Shown here piece by piece: positions 1 through 9,158 of a stretch of DNA of 64,000 nt (within the stretch, counting starts at the first letter, position 1; each line of letters starts with the position of its first letter). Position numbers and translations under genes: made by a program. The stretch is taken from the NCBI RefSeq assembly GCF_965227785.1, contig NZ_OZ245785.1:496001-560000 (forward strand), written 5' to 3'. Below the pieces are notes generated by a model that did no database searches, was not told the DNA's origin, and saw only the letters and a program-made list of their open reading frames with translations. The DNA is from Gracilimonas sp965227785. Lineage in GTDB: Bacteria > Bacteroidota > Rhodothermia > Balneolales > Balneolaceae.

Positions 1-1119
1 ATCCGCAATGGAACTCAGAAAAGAAAGGTTTTGACCGGAAGGAGGAGTTCCATGTACAATAATCAGGTTAAACTCATCCTCTACCGGCATTTCTTCTACA
101 TAACGGTTGCCGCCAAGCCAGGTAAGAGTTGATAAATCATTGTTCTCATCTTCGCTGATAACAGAACGAATAGCTTTTACATCCGGATGAATTTGAAAAG
201 CAGCATGCAAAATTTTCACCTTACTGTCCAAAACATCGATGGTGAATAATCGGGAATTATTTGATTCCGTCCATTCATCAGGCAAAGGAGTGGCGCGGAC
301 TTCATATTGTTTAAGACCTTCCTCAGTGAGTTCAAGCTCAAACTGGACCTGTTTTATCTGGTTGTCTGTATCAAATCTAACCTGCTGTTCATTAATTATT
401 TCATCACCCGATAACAGAGAAACCATTACCGTATTATTTGCAAAACCTGATTGCGAGATTTCTGCTTCAATTATGTGATTGGTATTGGAATATCCCGTGG
501 TGTTGGTAAGGACGTTAGAAATCGAAATATCTTGCACGCTCGAAGTATCACCAACCGCAATGGTGTAAAGTGGGATTGAAGAGTTTGCTGCATTTATAGA
601 AGGATTCCTTCCAAAAGTGATAATACCATCAGAAATAATAAGTGCTGCCTGAACCTGCTCTTCCATTTCGAGGATAGACTTAATAGGTTCAGCAAGATTG
701 GTTTGGGTTTCGGAAGCGTTGAGTGAATCAGGATCAAATTCAGAAACATATTCTCCGATCTCATAGAACCTGAAGTCAACATCGGGGATAACATCGAAAT
801 TCAGGGAACTTAAAAGCTGGTTGTATGAGCTGAGTCCCTCGTAATCACCTTTTGAAATACCAATACTTTCTGAATTATCCAGAAATACGGCAATAGACGG
901 TTTTACATCAACCTGACGGGAGGAGTAGAAATAGGGATTGAGCAACAACAAAAGAACAATAAGCAGCGCAGAACCTCTGAGGGCGATAAGCACCCAACGC
1001 CCGCTGGAAGGAATACTTCTGAACTTTCGATAAGAAGCCCAAGCAAGAACCCCCAATGTAATAGAAAGAATTACAATTATAGCCGGTGGAAGTATATGTT
1101 GGAAACCCTGAAAGTCCAC
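1..1119 (-). CDS. VWA-domain membrane protein, BatA-like (partial at window edge)
   Basis: An open frame runs from a GTG at 1119 to the window edge (373 codons seen, C-terminus missing). No ATG is available because an in-frame TGA lies 9 bases upstream; GAGGG sits at a good distance before the GTG. Two hydrophobic helices (about residues 11-28 and 38-58) are followed by a von Willebrand A-like start with a MIDAS-type DNSES motif (FLDNSES), then an extracytoplasmic domain. It lies 21 bases downstream of moxR on the same strand. MoxR ATPases are commonly encoded beside VWA membrane proteins (BatA/B type), so a role as MoxR partner in envelope maturation is inferred. A distal amidotransferase-like domain is possible but falls beyond the window. 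Confidence 0.8.
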   Translation of the reverse strand, partial: MDFQGFQHILPPAIIVILSITLGVLAWASYRKFRSIPSSGRWVLIALRGSALLIVLLLLLNPYFYSSRQVDVKPSIAVFLDNSESIGISKGDYEGLSSYNQLLSSLNFDVIPDVDFRFYEIGEYVSEFDPDSLNASETQTNLAEPIKSILEMEEQVQAALIISDGIITFGRNPSINAANSSIPLYTIAVGDTSSVQDISISNVLTNTTGYSNTNHIIEAEISQSGFANNTVMVSLLSGDEIINEQQVRFDTDNQIKQVQFELELTEEGLKQYEVRATPLPDEWTESNNSRLFTIDVLDSKVKILHAAFQIHPDVKAIRSVISEDENNDLSTLTWLGGNRYVEEMPVEDEFNLIIVHGTPPSGQNLSFLSSIAD

Positions 1120-1140
1120 ACTAATCCCTCATTATGATGT

Positions 1141-2133
1141 TCAGGATTCTTCTGTAAGCATTTCAATCAGCTTAACGGTTGTATAACCTTCAGCTTCTGC
1201 AGCATAGTTATTCACTATACGATGTCGTAAAACGGGAATTGCCAGGGTTTTGATATCATCTTCAGTCACATGATAGCGACCTTGTGACAGCGCTCTGGCT
1301 TTGCCACCTAAAATCAGAAACTGAGAAGCCCGGGGACCGGCACCCCAACTCATATACTTATTTACAAAATCCGGAGCCATATCGGTGCCGGGGCGGGTTT
1401 TAGATACCAATTCCACCGCGTAATCAAGCACGTTATCCGGTACCGGTACTTCACGTACCAAAGCCTGAAGCTCTTTAATCTTCTCTTTAGTAACCAGTGC
1501 TTCAATATTAATATCCTGGTAAGCAGTCGTTTTGCTCACAATCTCCTTTTCTTCTTCAAGAGAAGGGTAATCAACCCAGATATTGAACATAAACCGGTCG
1601 AGCTGTGCCTCGGGAAGAGGGTAGGTTCCTTCCTGTTCAATCGGGTTTTGTGTAGCCAATACGAAGAAAGGTGTATCCAGGTCATAGGTTTTACCGCCGG
1701 TGGTAACGTGGTATTCCTGCATTCCCTCAAGTAAGGCTGCTTGTGTTTTAGGAGGAGTTCGGTTGATCTCATCCGCCAGAACAATATTGGCAAAAACAGG
1801 TCCTTTAATGAACGTGAACTCTTTACGGCCCGAGTCTTTATTCTCCTCAATAACTTCGGTACCGGTAATATCCCCGGGCATAAGATCGGGAGTAAACTGA
1901 ATTCGATTGAATGTAAGATTAAGTGACTCAGCTAATGTTCTGATAAGCAGTGTTTTAGCCAATCCTGGAACACCAATCAACACACAATGTCCTCTCGAAA
2001 ACAGGCTGATTAGAAGAAGATCAATAATATCTTCCTGACCAATTACAGCCTTGTGAATTTCCTTTTTTATCTGATGAAAAACCGCATGGAATTCATCCGC
2101 TAACTTAACCGGATCTTTTACATCGGTGCTCAT
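1141..2133 (-). CDS. MoxR family AAA+ ATPase
   Basis: A 330-residue AAA_3 ATPase of normal MoxR length. Walker A GVPGLAKT is at residues 54-61, the Walker B-like motif is NIVLADEINR, and the sensor region ATQNPIEQEGTYPLPEAQ is typical of MoxR. These ATPases act as chaperone-like partners of VWA proteins in cofactor insertion or envelope maturation, and the next gene downstream encodes a VWA membrane protein. The start codon overlaps the stop of the upstream SurA-like gene by four bases (ATGA), so it is translationally coupled to the foldase genes, suggesting a shared role in envelope protein quality control. Family assignment is firm; the substrate is unknown. Confidence 0.95.
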   Translation of the reverse strand: MSTDVKDPVKLADEFHAVFHQIKKEIHKAVIGQEDIIDLLLISLFSRGHCVLIGVPGLAKTLLIRTLAESLNLTFNRIQFTPDLMPGDITGTEVIEENKDSGRKEFTFIKGPVFANIVLADEINRTPPKTQAALLEGMQEYHVTTGGKTYDLDTPFFVLATQNPIEQEGTYPLPEAQLDRFMFNIWVDYPSLEEEKEIVSKTTAYQDINIEALVTKEKIKELQALVREVPVPDNVLDYAVELVSKTRPGTDMAPDFVNKYMSWGAGPRASQFLILGGKARALSQGRYHVTEDDIKTLAIPVLRHRIVNNYAAEAEGYTTVKLIEMLTEES

Positions 2134-3497
2134 AAACTACTCTCCATTTCAGGGACGTTAATTTTATACTCTACGTAAATATCATCCCGCAATTCCTTCA
2201 TCCATTGTTGCATAATTCGGTATTGTTTCTGCTGTAAAGCAATGCTCTTAATACGCTCATAATCTTGCTTCATATTTGCAATGTGCTCTGGAATCTGCCG
2301 GTCTAAACGTACAATTCGGTATGCCTTTTTATTCTGACTTTGAAGGTTAAACGACTTGGGTTCTGAGATATAACCTTCTTCATCCATTAGCAGTACAACC
2401 CGGTACATGGCAGGATCCAAACGGTTGAGGGGGATAAGCCGCTCACCACTTTGCGGATCAAATATCTTGCCTCCAAGGTTGGAAGTTGATGGATCTTCAC
2501 TCAGCTTTCGCGCAACGTCAGCAAACTTCACATCAGGATTAGACATGATGCTATCGCGAATAGCTTTCAGGCGTTCGATCGCAAAGTCTTCATCCAATTC
2601 TTCAGAATCTACTGAAATTAGAATGTGATTAGTCTCAATCTGGTCGCCAACTCTCCGATTCAGGCGGATTACGTGATAACCGAACTGAGTTTCTACTACT
2701 TTGGAAATTCCACCCGGCCGAAGGGCAGAGGCGGCGGCGGAATATTCAGAAACCAGTTCATCAAGTCCCATCAAAGGAAGTAAGCCCCCTCTTCGGGCAG
2801 AACCCTGATCATCGCTGTGACGACGTGCTAATTCTTCAATCGACTTTCCGTGCGTTACAATTGAATCCCGAAGCTGTTGAGCAAATTCAAAAGCTCGTTG
2901 TTCAGCATCACCTCGGGCGGGTGGTATTATCACTATTTGTGAAAGTGCTACCTGTTCAGGAATGGTAGGGAGGGAGTCTTTGGGAATACTCTCAAAAAAC
3001 TCATTCACCTCAGGGCGGGTGATTGAAATCGATTGCATTTTTTGCTGCTGAACTTTGCTTGCGATCATCTGTTCGCGGAAGTCAGAGCGGAAATCGGCTC
3101 TTAGCTGGAGCAATGACTTACCAAAAGCCTGCTCAAGGGCTTGCTCGCTTCCTGCCTGCCTGATCAATTGCTGAATTCGTTGATCCATTCTGAGTTCAAC
3201 TTCCTCATCAGATACGGTAATGGAGTCAATTTGAGCTTTTTCAAGAAGCAGATAATTATCGATGGCAGATTCAAGAAAGTCGAACCAAAGTCCTTTGTTG
3301 AATTGAACCTGCTGGCCTTGCACTTGTGCCTGACGCATATAGTCTGCTACGCTTTGGTCAATTTCAGACTTTAAAATGATGTTGTCGTTAACGTGAGCTA
3401 CAATTTGGTCAGCTAATTGTTGCTGTTGAGCCTGGGTATTAAATGTGAGAATTAGAGATAGAAAAAGGAGGGGTAAAAAAACGTATTTATTCTTCAT
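2130..3497 (-). CDS. SurA-like periplasmic peptidyl-prolyl isomerase
   Basis: 455 residues. A signal peptide ends near residue 24 (TQAQ). A SurA_N-type chaperone region (LADQIVAHVNDNIILKSEID) covers about residues 28-170, followed by two parvulin (PPIC) domains at about 184-285 and 290-405, each with the conserved GG and FGYH elements or variants. This order matches SurA, the periplasmic chaperone that escorts outer-membrane barrel proteins to the BAM complex. It is the third of three consecutive foldase-like genes and overlaps both the upstream lipoprotein gene and moxR by four bases. The second PPIC domain is more diverged than the first. Identity as the SurA orthologue, rather than a paralogue, is inferred from domain order. 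Confidence 0.9.
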   Translation of the reverse strand: MKNKYVFLPLLFLSLILTFNTQAQQQQLADQIVAHVNDNIILKSEIDQSVADYMRQAQVQGQQVQFNKGLWFDFLESAIDNYLLLEKAQIDSITVSDEEVELRMDQRIQQLIRQAGSEQALEQAFGKSLLQLRADFRSDFREQMIASKVQQQKMQSISITRPEVNEFFESIPKDSLPTIPEQVALSQIVIIPPARGDAEQRAFEFAQQLRDSIVTHGKSIEELARRHSDDQGSARRGGLLPLMGLDELVSEYSAAASALRPGGISKVVETQFGYHVIRLNRRVGDQIETNHILISVDSEELDEDFAIERLKAIRDSIMSNPDVKFADVARKLSEDPSTSNLGGKIFDPQSGERLIPLNRLDPAMYRVVLLMDEEGYISEPKSFNLQSQNKKAYRIVRLDRQIPEHIANMKQDYERIKSIALQQKQYRIMQQWMKELRDDIYVEYKINVPEMESSL

Positions 3498-4405
3498 TGA
3501 TTAATTTGGTTCAGTGAAACAGTAGAGTCGTCCACTGCTGTATTCGTTTCGTTTATAACGTTATGAATTTTAATTTCATTATTGGCCTGCCCCTGAAGAT
3601 AAAGATTCTTTACATATGTGTTGAATGCTCTTTTGCGCTTTTCCAGGGTCAGCCATTCTTCAATTTGGCCTATCAGCCAGTCTAAATCCGGATGATCTCC
3701 TTGCGGCCGCTCATCCAATAACTGAACAAAGTGATATTCATTGCCCGTACGGTAAGTAGGAGATATTTCAGAAGGCCCGATGATGTTCAGATACCGGTTC
3801 AGCATTGAGATATCGCCACCGGCAATTGAAATAGGCCAGAAGCGTTCCGATTCTCTGATTTTAAGATCGGCATATTTTGAATAGTCCTGGGCTACCGTTT
3901 CCCATTCAATACCGCGCATCAGATCGCGCTTGGCCCGTTCTGCATCCGAATTACTACGTGCTACAAGGTGACGATAGCGGACGTACCGCTCATCAAGTGT
4001 GAACTTGTCCTTATTTTGCTGATAGTAGTTTCGAGCTTCTTGTTCGCTTACATCAACATCACCTTCAAACTCAGTAATGATATAATCCTGCACTGCCTGG
4101 AGGATGTATTCTTCCCGAATTCGTTGCAATTTTTCCTGCACATCCTTGCGTTGGGTAAAATTCAGGCGCTGAGCTTCCTGTAAGATAACCTGCCTTCGCA
4201 CCCATTCATCCCTGTAATTCAAATAAGCAGATATACTATCCGACTCAAAGATGTGAGCAGGTATCTCCGCTTTGGCTATTTCTTTAGTAAGCTGCTGGTT
4301 ACCAACTTCAGCAAGCACAATGGGTTCTGATCCGGTATCTTGCTTACATGCCGATACCAAGAACAGAAGGGATACAAAAAGGAAAATTAGACGGGTGTTT
4401 AGCAT
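3494..4405 (-). CDS. Lipoprotein with degenerate PPIC-like fold
   Basis: 303 residues. A signal peptide ends in the lipobox LVSAC with Cys20, so the mature protein should be lipid-anchored. A SurA_N/PrsA-like N-terminal region (residues 30-130) is followed by a weakly conserved parvulin segment (RYRHLVARSNSD to HFVQLLDERP) and a helical tail. The PPIC signature is poor, so it may act as a holdase more than an isomerase. It begins three bases after the stop of the upstream 645-residue foldase and overlaps the downstream SurA-like gene by four bases. PrsA-like foldase lipoprotein is an alternative name. Confidence 0.82.
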   Translation of the reverse strand: MLNTRLIFLFVSLLFLVSACKQDTGSEPIVLAEVGNQQLTKEIAKAEIPAHIFESDSISAYLNYRDEWVRRQVILQEAQRLNFTQRKDVQEKLQRIREEYILQAVQDYIITEFEGDVDVSEQEARNYYQQNKDKFTLDERYVRYRHLVARSNSDAERAKRDLMRGIEWETVAQDYSKYADLKIRESERFWPISIAGGDISMLNRYLNIIGPSEISPTYRTGNEYHFVQLLDERPQGDHPDLDWLIGQIEEWLTLEKRKRAFNTYVKNLYLQGQANNEIKIHNVINETNTAVDDSTVSLNQINQ

Positions 4406-4408
4406 GAG

Positions 4409-6346
4409 TTATGCGTCTTTATCGAAGGCTTTGCGAAGCTTTTTAACGTAAACTTTCACCTTATATTTGTCTCGGAGTTGAAGTAGCCATTCTTTTTCGC
4501 GCTGAGGTTGGAATTCAGCCAGAATACGGTTGAAGGCTTCATCGAAGGTCATATTTCGAGCCGGCAGACGATCTTCGAGCCAGAATATTCCGCGTATGTT
4601 GTTGTACTCAAAGGTTTCAGAAAAGCTGTCGATATCCATTTCGCCGAGCCTGTCAAATGGTTCTTGTGTAAAGTTTGTAGTGGAATCGACAGAAACTCCT
4701 ATTCTGTTTATTCTAACCTTAACACTATCAGGAGAACCGCCGTTATTGACAAAGTCTTTGGCTTTCGTCAGAGTTGAATCGTGGCGAGACGTCATCAAAT
4801 AGTAGAAGGGACGCTCGGGATACTGATATTTGTTGATGTTATCTTCATAAATTGAACGAAGTCGTGTGGAATCAACCGTTGCGGGGCTCCATACATTTTT
4901 CTCATTTATGTTATAAACCACCAATCCGTTGAGGTAACTTTCTGATTGTTTTTCAAAGTCAGGGTACTTCGCAAGGGTCATTTCAATGATGTTATCATCT
5001 ACAACTTTTCGTGCAAATTCATCCAGCAGGTTACTTCGATAAGCATTTGCTTTTCTTTTACCGTAAGTATTCTGAATAAAATCGTGGTAATCTTCTATCG
5101 TATACTTTTTCCCTTTAAAGCTATAGACTGTTTCATCTTCAAGCCCGGCAGGTTCAGGCAGGGTAGAAATGACTGCTGTATCAAAAGCTACGATCCATTT
5201 CTTGTAAAGGTCTTCATTCCCTAAGTGTTTTTCAGCATTAAACTGCTTCTGAAGAAACTCTACAACAAACTGATTACTCTCTTCGAAGTAGGGGGTATCA
5301 TTCAGCTGCTCCATCAAGGCCTGGTTTCGATCTTTTTCTGAGGCGTAAGTTTCAACCGAATCTATCTTAAAGATATGGTAGCCGTAGTTGGTTTTAACCG
5401 GTTCAGAATAAGGTTCAGAAGGATCCTGACTGACAACGGCCTCAACAAAATTCATGGCAAAATTTTGACGGTAACTTACCCAGCCAATTCTCCCATTACT
5501 TCTTTTCGAAGCACCGTCTTCTGTAAACTGGTTAAGCACCAGGTTCCAGGGCTTTCCTTCTTCCAAAGCATCATAAGCACTATGGATTTTATCGTACGCA
5601 GTTGAGTCTCCGGTTCCCCGAACGAATATATGATTTACAAGTCGGGCCGGTCTTCTCTCCCTTTTATCCTGTAATAATACGATGTGGTATCCGAACTGAG
5701 TTTTGAAAGGCTCTGATATTTCACCTACTTCAAGTCCATATACCACATCTTCAAACTCCTGTACCGTTCGGCCAACGGATATCCAGGGAATATCACCACC
5801 CATGCTGCTCCCGCCTCTAACGGTCGAATACTTTTCGTTCACTTCATCCAGGGGCACTCCGTCTGAGATTTCTTTCCGGGCTTGTTTCAGCTTTGATATC
5901 GCAGCATCAACTTGTTGTTGAGGGGCATTGGGCCCAACTGCTACCAGAATGTGGTAAGTTTTGAGTTCCATTTCTGCCCGCTTTTTGAACTCATCAAAAG
6001 CAGCTGGTTTAATTTCATTCTCCAGCCAATAAGCATAAGCTGCCTGCTTTACATACGATTCATGCTCAGCTACCATAGCTGAATCCTCGTAATATCCCTG
6101 ATCTTTGGCAGCAAGTAATTTGGCTTTATAATCGAGATATATAGGGAGAAAGCTTTCAAGATCTTCCAGCGTTGGCTCTTCAGAAGAACCACTGCTGTAA
6201 TTTTTCTTCAGTTCAGCGTAGGTCACCTCCTGATTACCGACTTTTCCAACGACGGTTTTATCATTTTTTGATTGCCCAAATACCAAAGAGGGGGCAATAC
6301 CCATTAGAAACACACAAAAGAATAATCGATACGTTTTGTTCGCCAT
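4409..6346 (-). CDS. PpiD/SurA-like peptidyl-prolyl isomerase, two PPIC domains
   Basis: 645 residues with a signal peptide ending near residue 25 (LVFGQ). Two parvulin domains are visible at about 127-232 (TYHILVAVG, GGSSMGGDIPW, TQFGYHIVLLQ) and 235-335 (VNHIFVRG, GRIGWVSY, TNYGYHIFKID). A long charged C-terminal region without clear domain follows. It is the first gene of the foldase trio and probably starts the transcription unit, since 43 bases separate it from nupC-like and the signal for a single operon is unclear. The role inferred is folding of exported or outer-membrane proteins. It is longer than SurA (about 430) and lacks a PpiD-type membrane anchor. Confidence 0.9.
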   Translation of the reverse strand: MANKTYRLFFCVFLMGIAPSLVFGQSKNDKTVVGKVGNQEVTYAELKKNYSSGSSEEPTLEDLESFLPIYLDYKAKLLAAKDQGYYEDSAMVAEHESYVKQAAYAYWLENEIKPAAFDEFKKRAEMELKTYHILVAVGPNAPQQQVDAAISKLKQARKEISDGVPLDEVNEKYSTVRGGSSMGGDIPWISVGRTVQEFEDVVYGLEVGEISEPFKTQFGYHIVLLQDKRERRPARLVNHIFVRGTGDSTAYDKIHSAYDALEEGKPWNLVLNQFTEDGASKRSNGRIGWVSYRQNFAMNFVEAVVSQDPSEPYSEPVKTNYGYHIFKIDSVETYASEKDRNQALMEQLNDTPYFEESNQFVVEFLQKQFNAEKHLGNEDLYKKWIVAFDTAVISTLPEPAGLEDETVYSFKGKKYTIEDYHDFIQNTYGKRKANAYRSNLLDEFARKVVDDNIIEMTLAKYPDFEKQSESYLNGLVVYNINEKNVWSPATVDSTRLRSIYEDNINKYQYPERPFYYLMTSRHDSTLTKAKDFVNNGGSPDSVKVRINRIGVSVDSTTNFTQEPFDRLGEMDIDSFSETFEYNNIRGIFWLEDRLPARNMTFDEAFNRILAEFQPQREKEWLLQLRDKYKVKVYVKKLRKAFDKDA

Positions 6347-6389
6347 TGCGAATAATGATTTAGTTTTTCTTGATGGTTAGTTGTTCTGA

Positions 6390-7718
6390 TTAAAACAGCA
6401 TTCCTGCGAATGTAGCAGTCATTAAGTTAGCTAAAGTTCCCGCAAAAACAGCCTTAATTCCAAATTTTGCCAATTCTGATTTTCTGCTGGGAGCCAATCC
6501 TCCAATACCTCCAATTTGTATGGCTATGGAAGAAAAATTAGCAAAACCGCACAACGCAAAAGTAGCCATCGCTATTGTTTTCGGGGATAATGTTGCTGCA
6601 CTTACACCTTCAGCTAATTTCAGGTAAGCTACAAACTCATTTAATACAATCTTGGTACCCAAAAGAGAACCCATGTTTACGGCATCTGACCAGGGTACAC
6701 CAATCAGCCAGGCAATGGGAGCAAACAACCACCCCAACATCATTTCTATGGTGAGGCTTTCACCCAGAAGCCCGGTAATACCAGTGATATCACTTCCCCA
6801 GCCCAAAATACCATTAAACATGGCGAGCAGTGCTATAAAAGCTAACAACATGGCACCTACATTCAATGCAAGCTGAAGTCCGGTACCTGCACCAGATGCA
6901 GCTGCATCAATTCCGTTGGCATCGGTTTTTTCCACATTCATGGAAACATCACCTTTAGTAACGGGTTCGCCATCTTCCGGAAATAGAATTTTGGCAATTA
7001 CCAGAGCAGCAGGAGCGGCCATCAAACTAGCCCCCAGAAGCCGCTCTGCAAAAAGTTGCTGAGCAACCTGGATTTCGAGCCCATTAGCCTCCGCAAATGG
7101 AGCCCCTAACATGGCTACATAAGCGGCCATAACGCCACCGGCAATGGTAGCCATTCCACCTGTCATTACCACAAAGAGCTCAGACTTGGTCATTTTCTTT
7201 ATGAATGGTTCAACAACCAGCGGGGCCTCTGTTTGTCCCACAAATATGTTGGACACCACCGATAAAGTCTCAGCACCGGAAGTACCAAGCAGCTTTTGCA
7301 TCCCTTTGGATACCATCCTCACAATAAACTGAAGGATTCCATAGTGGTACATGATAGCGGTTAATGAAGCAAAGAAGACAATAGTTGGGAGTACCTGAAA
7401 AGCGAAAAACACCCCAAGGCTGTCCTCATGCTCCGGGCCGTGACCTAATCTTCCGAAAATGAAAGAGGCTCCTTCGGTTGTATAATTAAGTACGACTACA
7501 AAAAAGCTGGCAATCTTCTGAAACAGAATCATGGGCCAGCCCAAAGGTGCCCAAAAGCCGGCCAATACATCCGCTTTCAGAATAAAAATGGCCAGGATAA
7601 ACTGTATCCCTATCCCAATTCCAACAAGTTTCCAGTTTATATTTTTTTTGCTGTTGCTAAAAACGAATGCAAGCCCAAGCAGGCTTACAATTCCAATGAT
7701 TCCGCGTATAATATCCAT
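6390..7718 (-). CDS. Concentrative nucleoside transporter (NupC/CNT family)
   Basis: 442 residues with roughly ten hydrophobic segments. The central and C-terminal CNT signatures are clear: VGQTEAPLVVEPF, the re-entrant GVPWSDAVNMGSLLGTK with LNEFVAY, and ATFALCGFANFSSIAIQIG. CNT proteins import nucleosides with Na+ or H+ across the inner membrane. The start codon overlaps the stop of tdk by one base (TAATG), so import and thymidine phosphorylation are coupled: the two genes form a nucleoside-salvage unit. Ion preference cannot be read from the sequence. Length is normal for bacterial CNTs (about 400-430) with a somewhat extended central loop. Confidence 0.93.
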   Translation of the reverse strand: MDIIRGIIGIVSLLGLAFVFSNSKKNINWKLVGIGIGIQFILAIFILKADVLAGFWAPLGWPMILFQKIASFFVVVLNYTTEGASFIFGRLGHGPEHEDSLGVFFAFQVLPTIVFFASLTAIMYHYGILQFIVRMVSKGMQKLLGTSGAETLSVVSNIFVGQTEAPLVVEPFIKKMTKSELFVVMTGGMATIAGGVMAAYVAMLGAPFAEANGLEIQVAQQLFAERLLGASLMAAPAALVIAKILFPEDGEPVTKGDVSMNVEKTDANGIDAAASGAGTGLQLALNVGAMLLAFIALLAMFNGILGWGSDITGITGLLGESLTIEMMLGWLFAPIAWLIGVPWSDAVNMGSLLGTKIVLNEFVAYLKLAEGVSAATLSPKTIAMATFALCGFANFSSIAIQIGGIGGLAPSRKSELAKFGIKAVFAGTLANLMTATFAGMLF

Positions 7719-8392
7719 TAGGTGTGCTCTGAGTTTATTTCTTTTGTTTCGTCAGTAGATTCTTCTTCAGTTTCTTTTACAGCCGGGTTTATAAATGGCT
7801 TGATAGGCCTGCCGCGGCGGCGGTCAACAGGAGGTCGGAAGCAGTGCCGGGCCCGGGGTTCGTAGGCATCGTATTCGCCCACCAGAACCTGTCCTTCTTT
7901 TTCAACAACTCGCTGAGAGTAGTGAGCCATGGTTCCGCTTTCGGCACAAACAGCGTGTAGCTTGGTAACATATTCAGCTATCGCCAGCAGATAGGGCATA
8001 GGGCCAAAAGGCTGGCCTTTAAAATCCATATCCAGTCCGGCTACAATAACGCGTTTACCATCGTTGGCAAGTGTATTAGCTACATCCACAACACGCTCAT
8101 CGAAAAACTGGGCTTCATCAATACAAACAACACGGGCATCCCCGGTAAGCAGCACAATCTGATCGGCCGTATCTACCAAGATACTGGGAAGGGCAGTTTC
8201 ATTATGAGATACTACTTTATCGTCACTATATCGTTTATCGAGAGCGGGCTTAACAACCACTACTTTCTGTCCTGCAATGTGAGCCCGCTTTGCCCGGCGA
8301 ATCAGTTCTTCGGTTTTACCACTAAACATGCCGCCACAAACGACTTCAATCCATCCAAATTCCCGCGGTGCTAACGAAGGTTCGTTAATCAT
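7718..8392 (-). CDS. tdk: Thymidine kinase
   Basis: 224 residues, type II thymidine kinase. The P-loop GGMFSGKTEEL is at residues 20-30, the Walker B CIDEAQFF at about 92-99, and the lasso region VLVGEYDAYEPR is present. It makes dTMP from thymidine with ATP in the cytoplasm. The structural zinc site of the family is normally four cysteines (CxxC ... CxxC); here the pairs read CAES and ARHC, so only two of four are kept. The basic C-terminal tail (RRRGRPIKP) and acidic end exceed the usual length of about 195. It is coupled to the nucleoside transporter downstream by a one-base overlap. Confidence 0.95.
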   Translation of the reverse strand: MINEPSLAPREFGWIEVVCGGMFSGKTEELIRRAKRAHIAGQKVVVVKPALDKRYSDDKVVSHNETALPSILVDTADQIVLLTGDARVVCIDEAQFFDERVVDVANTLANDGKRVIVAGLDMDFKGQPFGPMPYLLAIAEYVTKLHAVCAESGTMAHYSQRVVEKEGQVLVGEYDAYEPRARHCFRPPVDRRRGRPIKPFINPAVKETEEESTDETKEINSEHT

Positions 8393-8468
8393 CTAATGCT
8401 TTACTTATTAATTGAACCCTATAATTTTGAGGACGGAATATATTTGGGTATTCCGACAATTGGAAAAA

Positions 8469-9050
8469 CTAATTCTGAAGATTTATATAAGAATAAAACT
8501 CATAGCTTTCCTTAGCACTACTTCGTGTTAGTACAATCAACCTTTTTACGTCAAATGTGTAGTAGAAGGGTTTCTCAAGGAATCTCTCTCGTATTTGCTT
8601 GAATACATCTGAATCTAATTTTCTGGCAATTGTTAAATGCGGGGTGGTACTGCTGTAAAATTTTGCGGTTTTTACCACTTCCTTCTTTAATGCTTTAAAC
8701 TCATTGATCATAGAATTGTAAGAATGAGAGGGTTCAACACCAATATAAAAGGTATTCCCGGATTCAAATATTTTAAAATCTTGCAATCTCATCTCGAATG
8801 TTGAAAACAGAGAAACCCTCCTTTGGATTTTGGATAGCACGTCATCCATTCTTTTTTGGGTAACTAAAAAATTACTGACGGTGATATGTGCTTTAGACTT
8901 ATCAGATTTAAACGAACCAAACTCATCTTTAAGCTCTTTCTTTAATATGGACACATAGTCATTCACATTCTTAGGAGGCTCAATAAGAATGAGAAATTCG
9001 TTAACTCTGATCTCTTCCGTAAAAAGAGGTAACTGTACTGACTTTGACAT
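8469..9050 (-). CDS. 2'-5' RNA ligase / 2H phosphoesterase family protein
   Basis: 193 residues with the two HxT-type motifs that define the 2H superfamily: HITVS at residues 55-59 and HLTIA at 138-142. Spacing of about 80 residues is normal for LigT/ThpR and YjcG-like members. Such enzymes hydrolyse 2',3'-cyclic phosphates or related phosphodiesters of RNA or small nucleotides. It is followed by a 76-base gap before tdk and stands head-to-head with the helicase gene at 9159. The exact substrate cannot be inferred; the bacterial transposon- or defence-associated 2H subfamilies are alternatives. Confidence 0.88.
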   Translation of the reverse strand: MSKSVQLPLFTEEIRVNEFLILIEPPKNVNDYVSILKKELKDEFGSFKSDKSKAHITVSNFLVTQKRMDDVLSKIQRRVSLFSTFEMRLQDFKIFESGNTFYIGVEPSHSYNSMINEFKALKKEVVKTAKFYSSTTPHLTIARKLDSDVFKQIRERFLEKPFYYTFDVKRLIVLTRSSAKESYEFYSYINLQN

Positions 9051-9146
9051 AAGGCTCTCCTTTAATTAATTGCACATATTATTTACATATATTTTGTTAG
9101 GCAGTCAATAGGTAATACATAATTTTTACATATACCTTCAGATTAC

Positions 9147-9154
9147 TATCTTTG
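9147..9154 (+). promoter_or_regulatory. Candidate Bacteroidota-type -7 promoter box for the helicase gene
   Basis: The sequence TATCTTTG matches the TAnnTTTG box of Bacteroidota housekeeping promoters. It ends four bases before the ATG at 9159, so transcription would begin at or next to the start codon, giving a leaderless mRNA. No convincing TTG -33 box is visible at the expected distance, so this is a weak call. Confidence 0.4.
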
Positions 9155-9158
9155 AAGC

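Noticed and set aside
594..794. Short reading frame at the window start
   Set aside because: It lies in another frame inside the VWA protein gene, whose own frame is continuous from GTG 1119.
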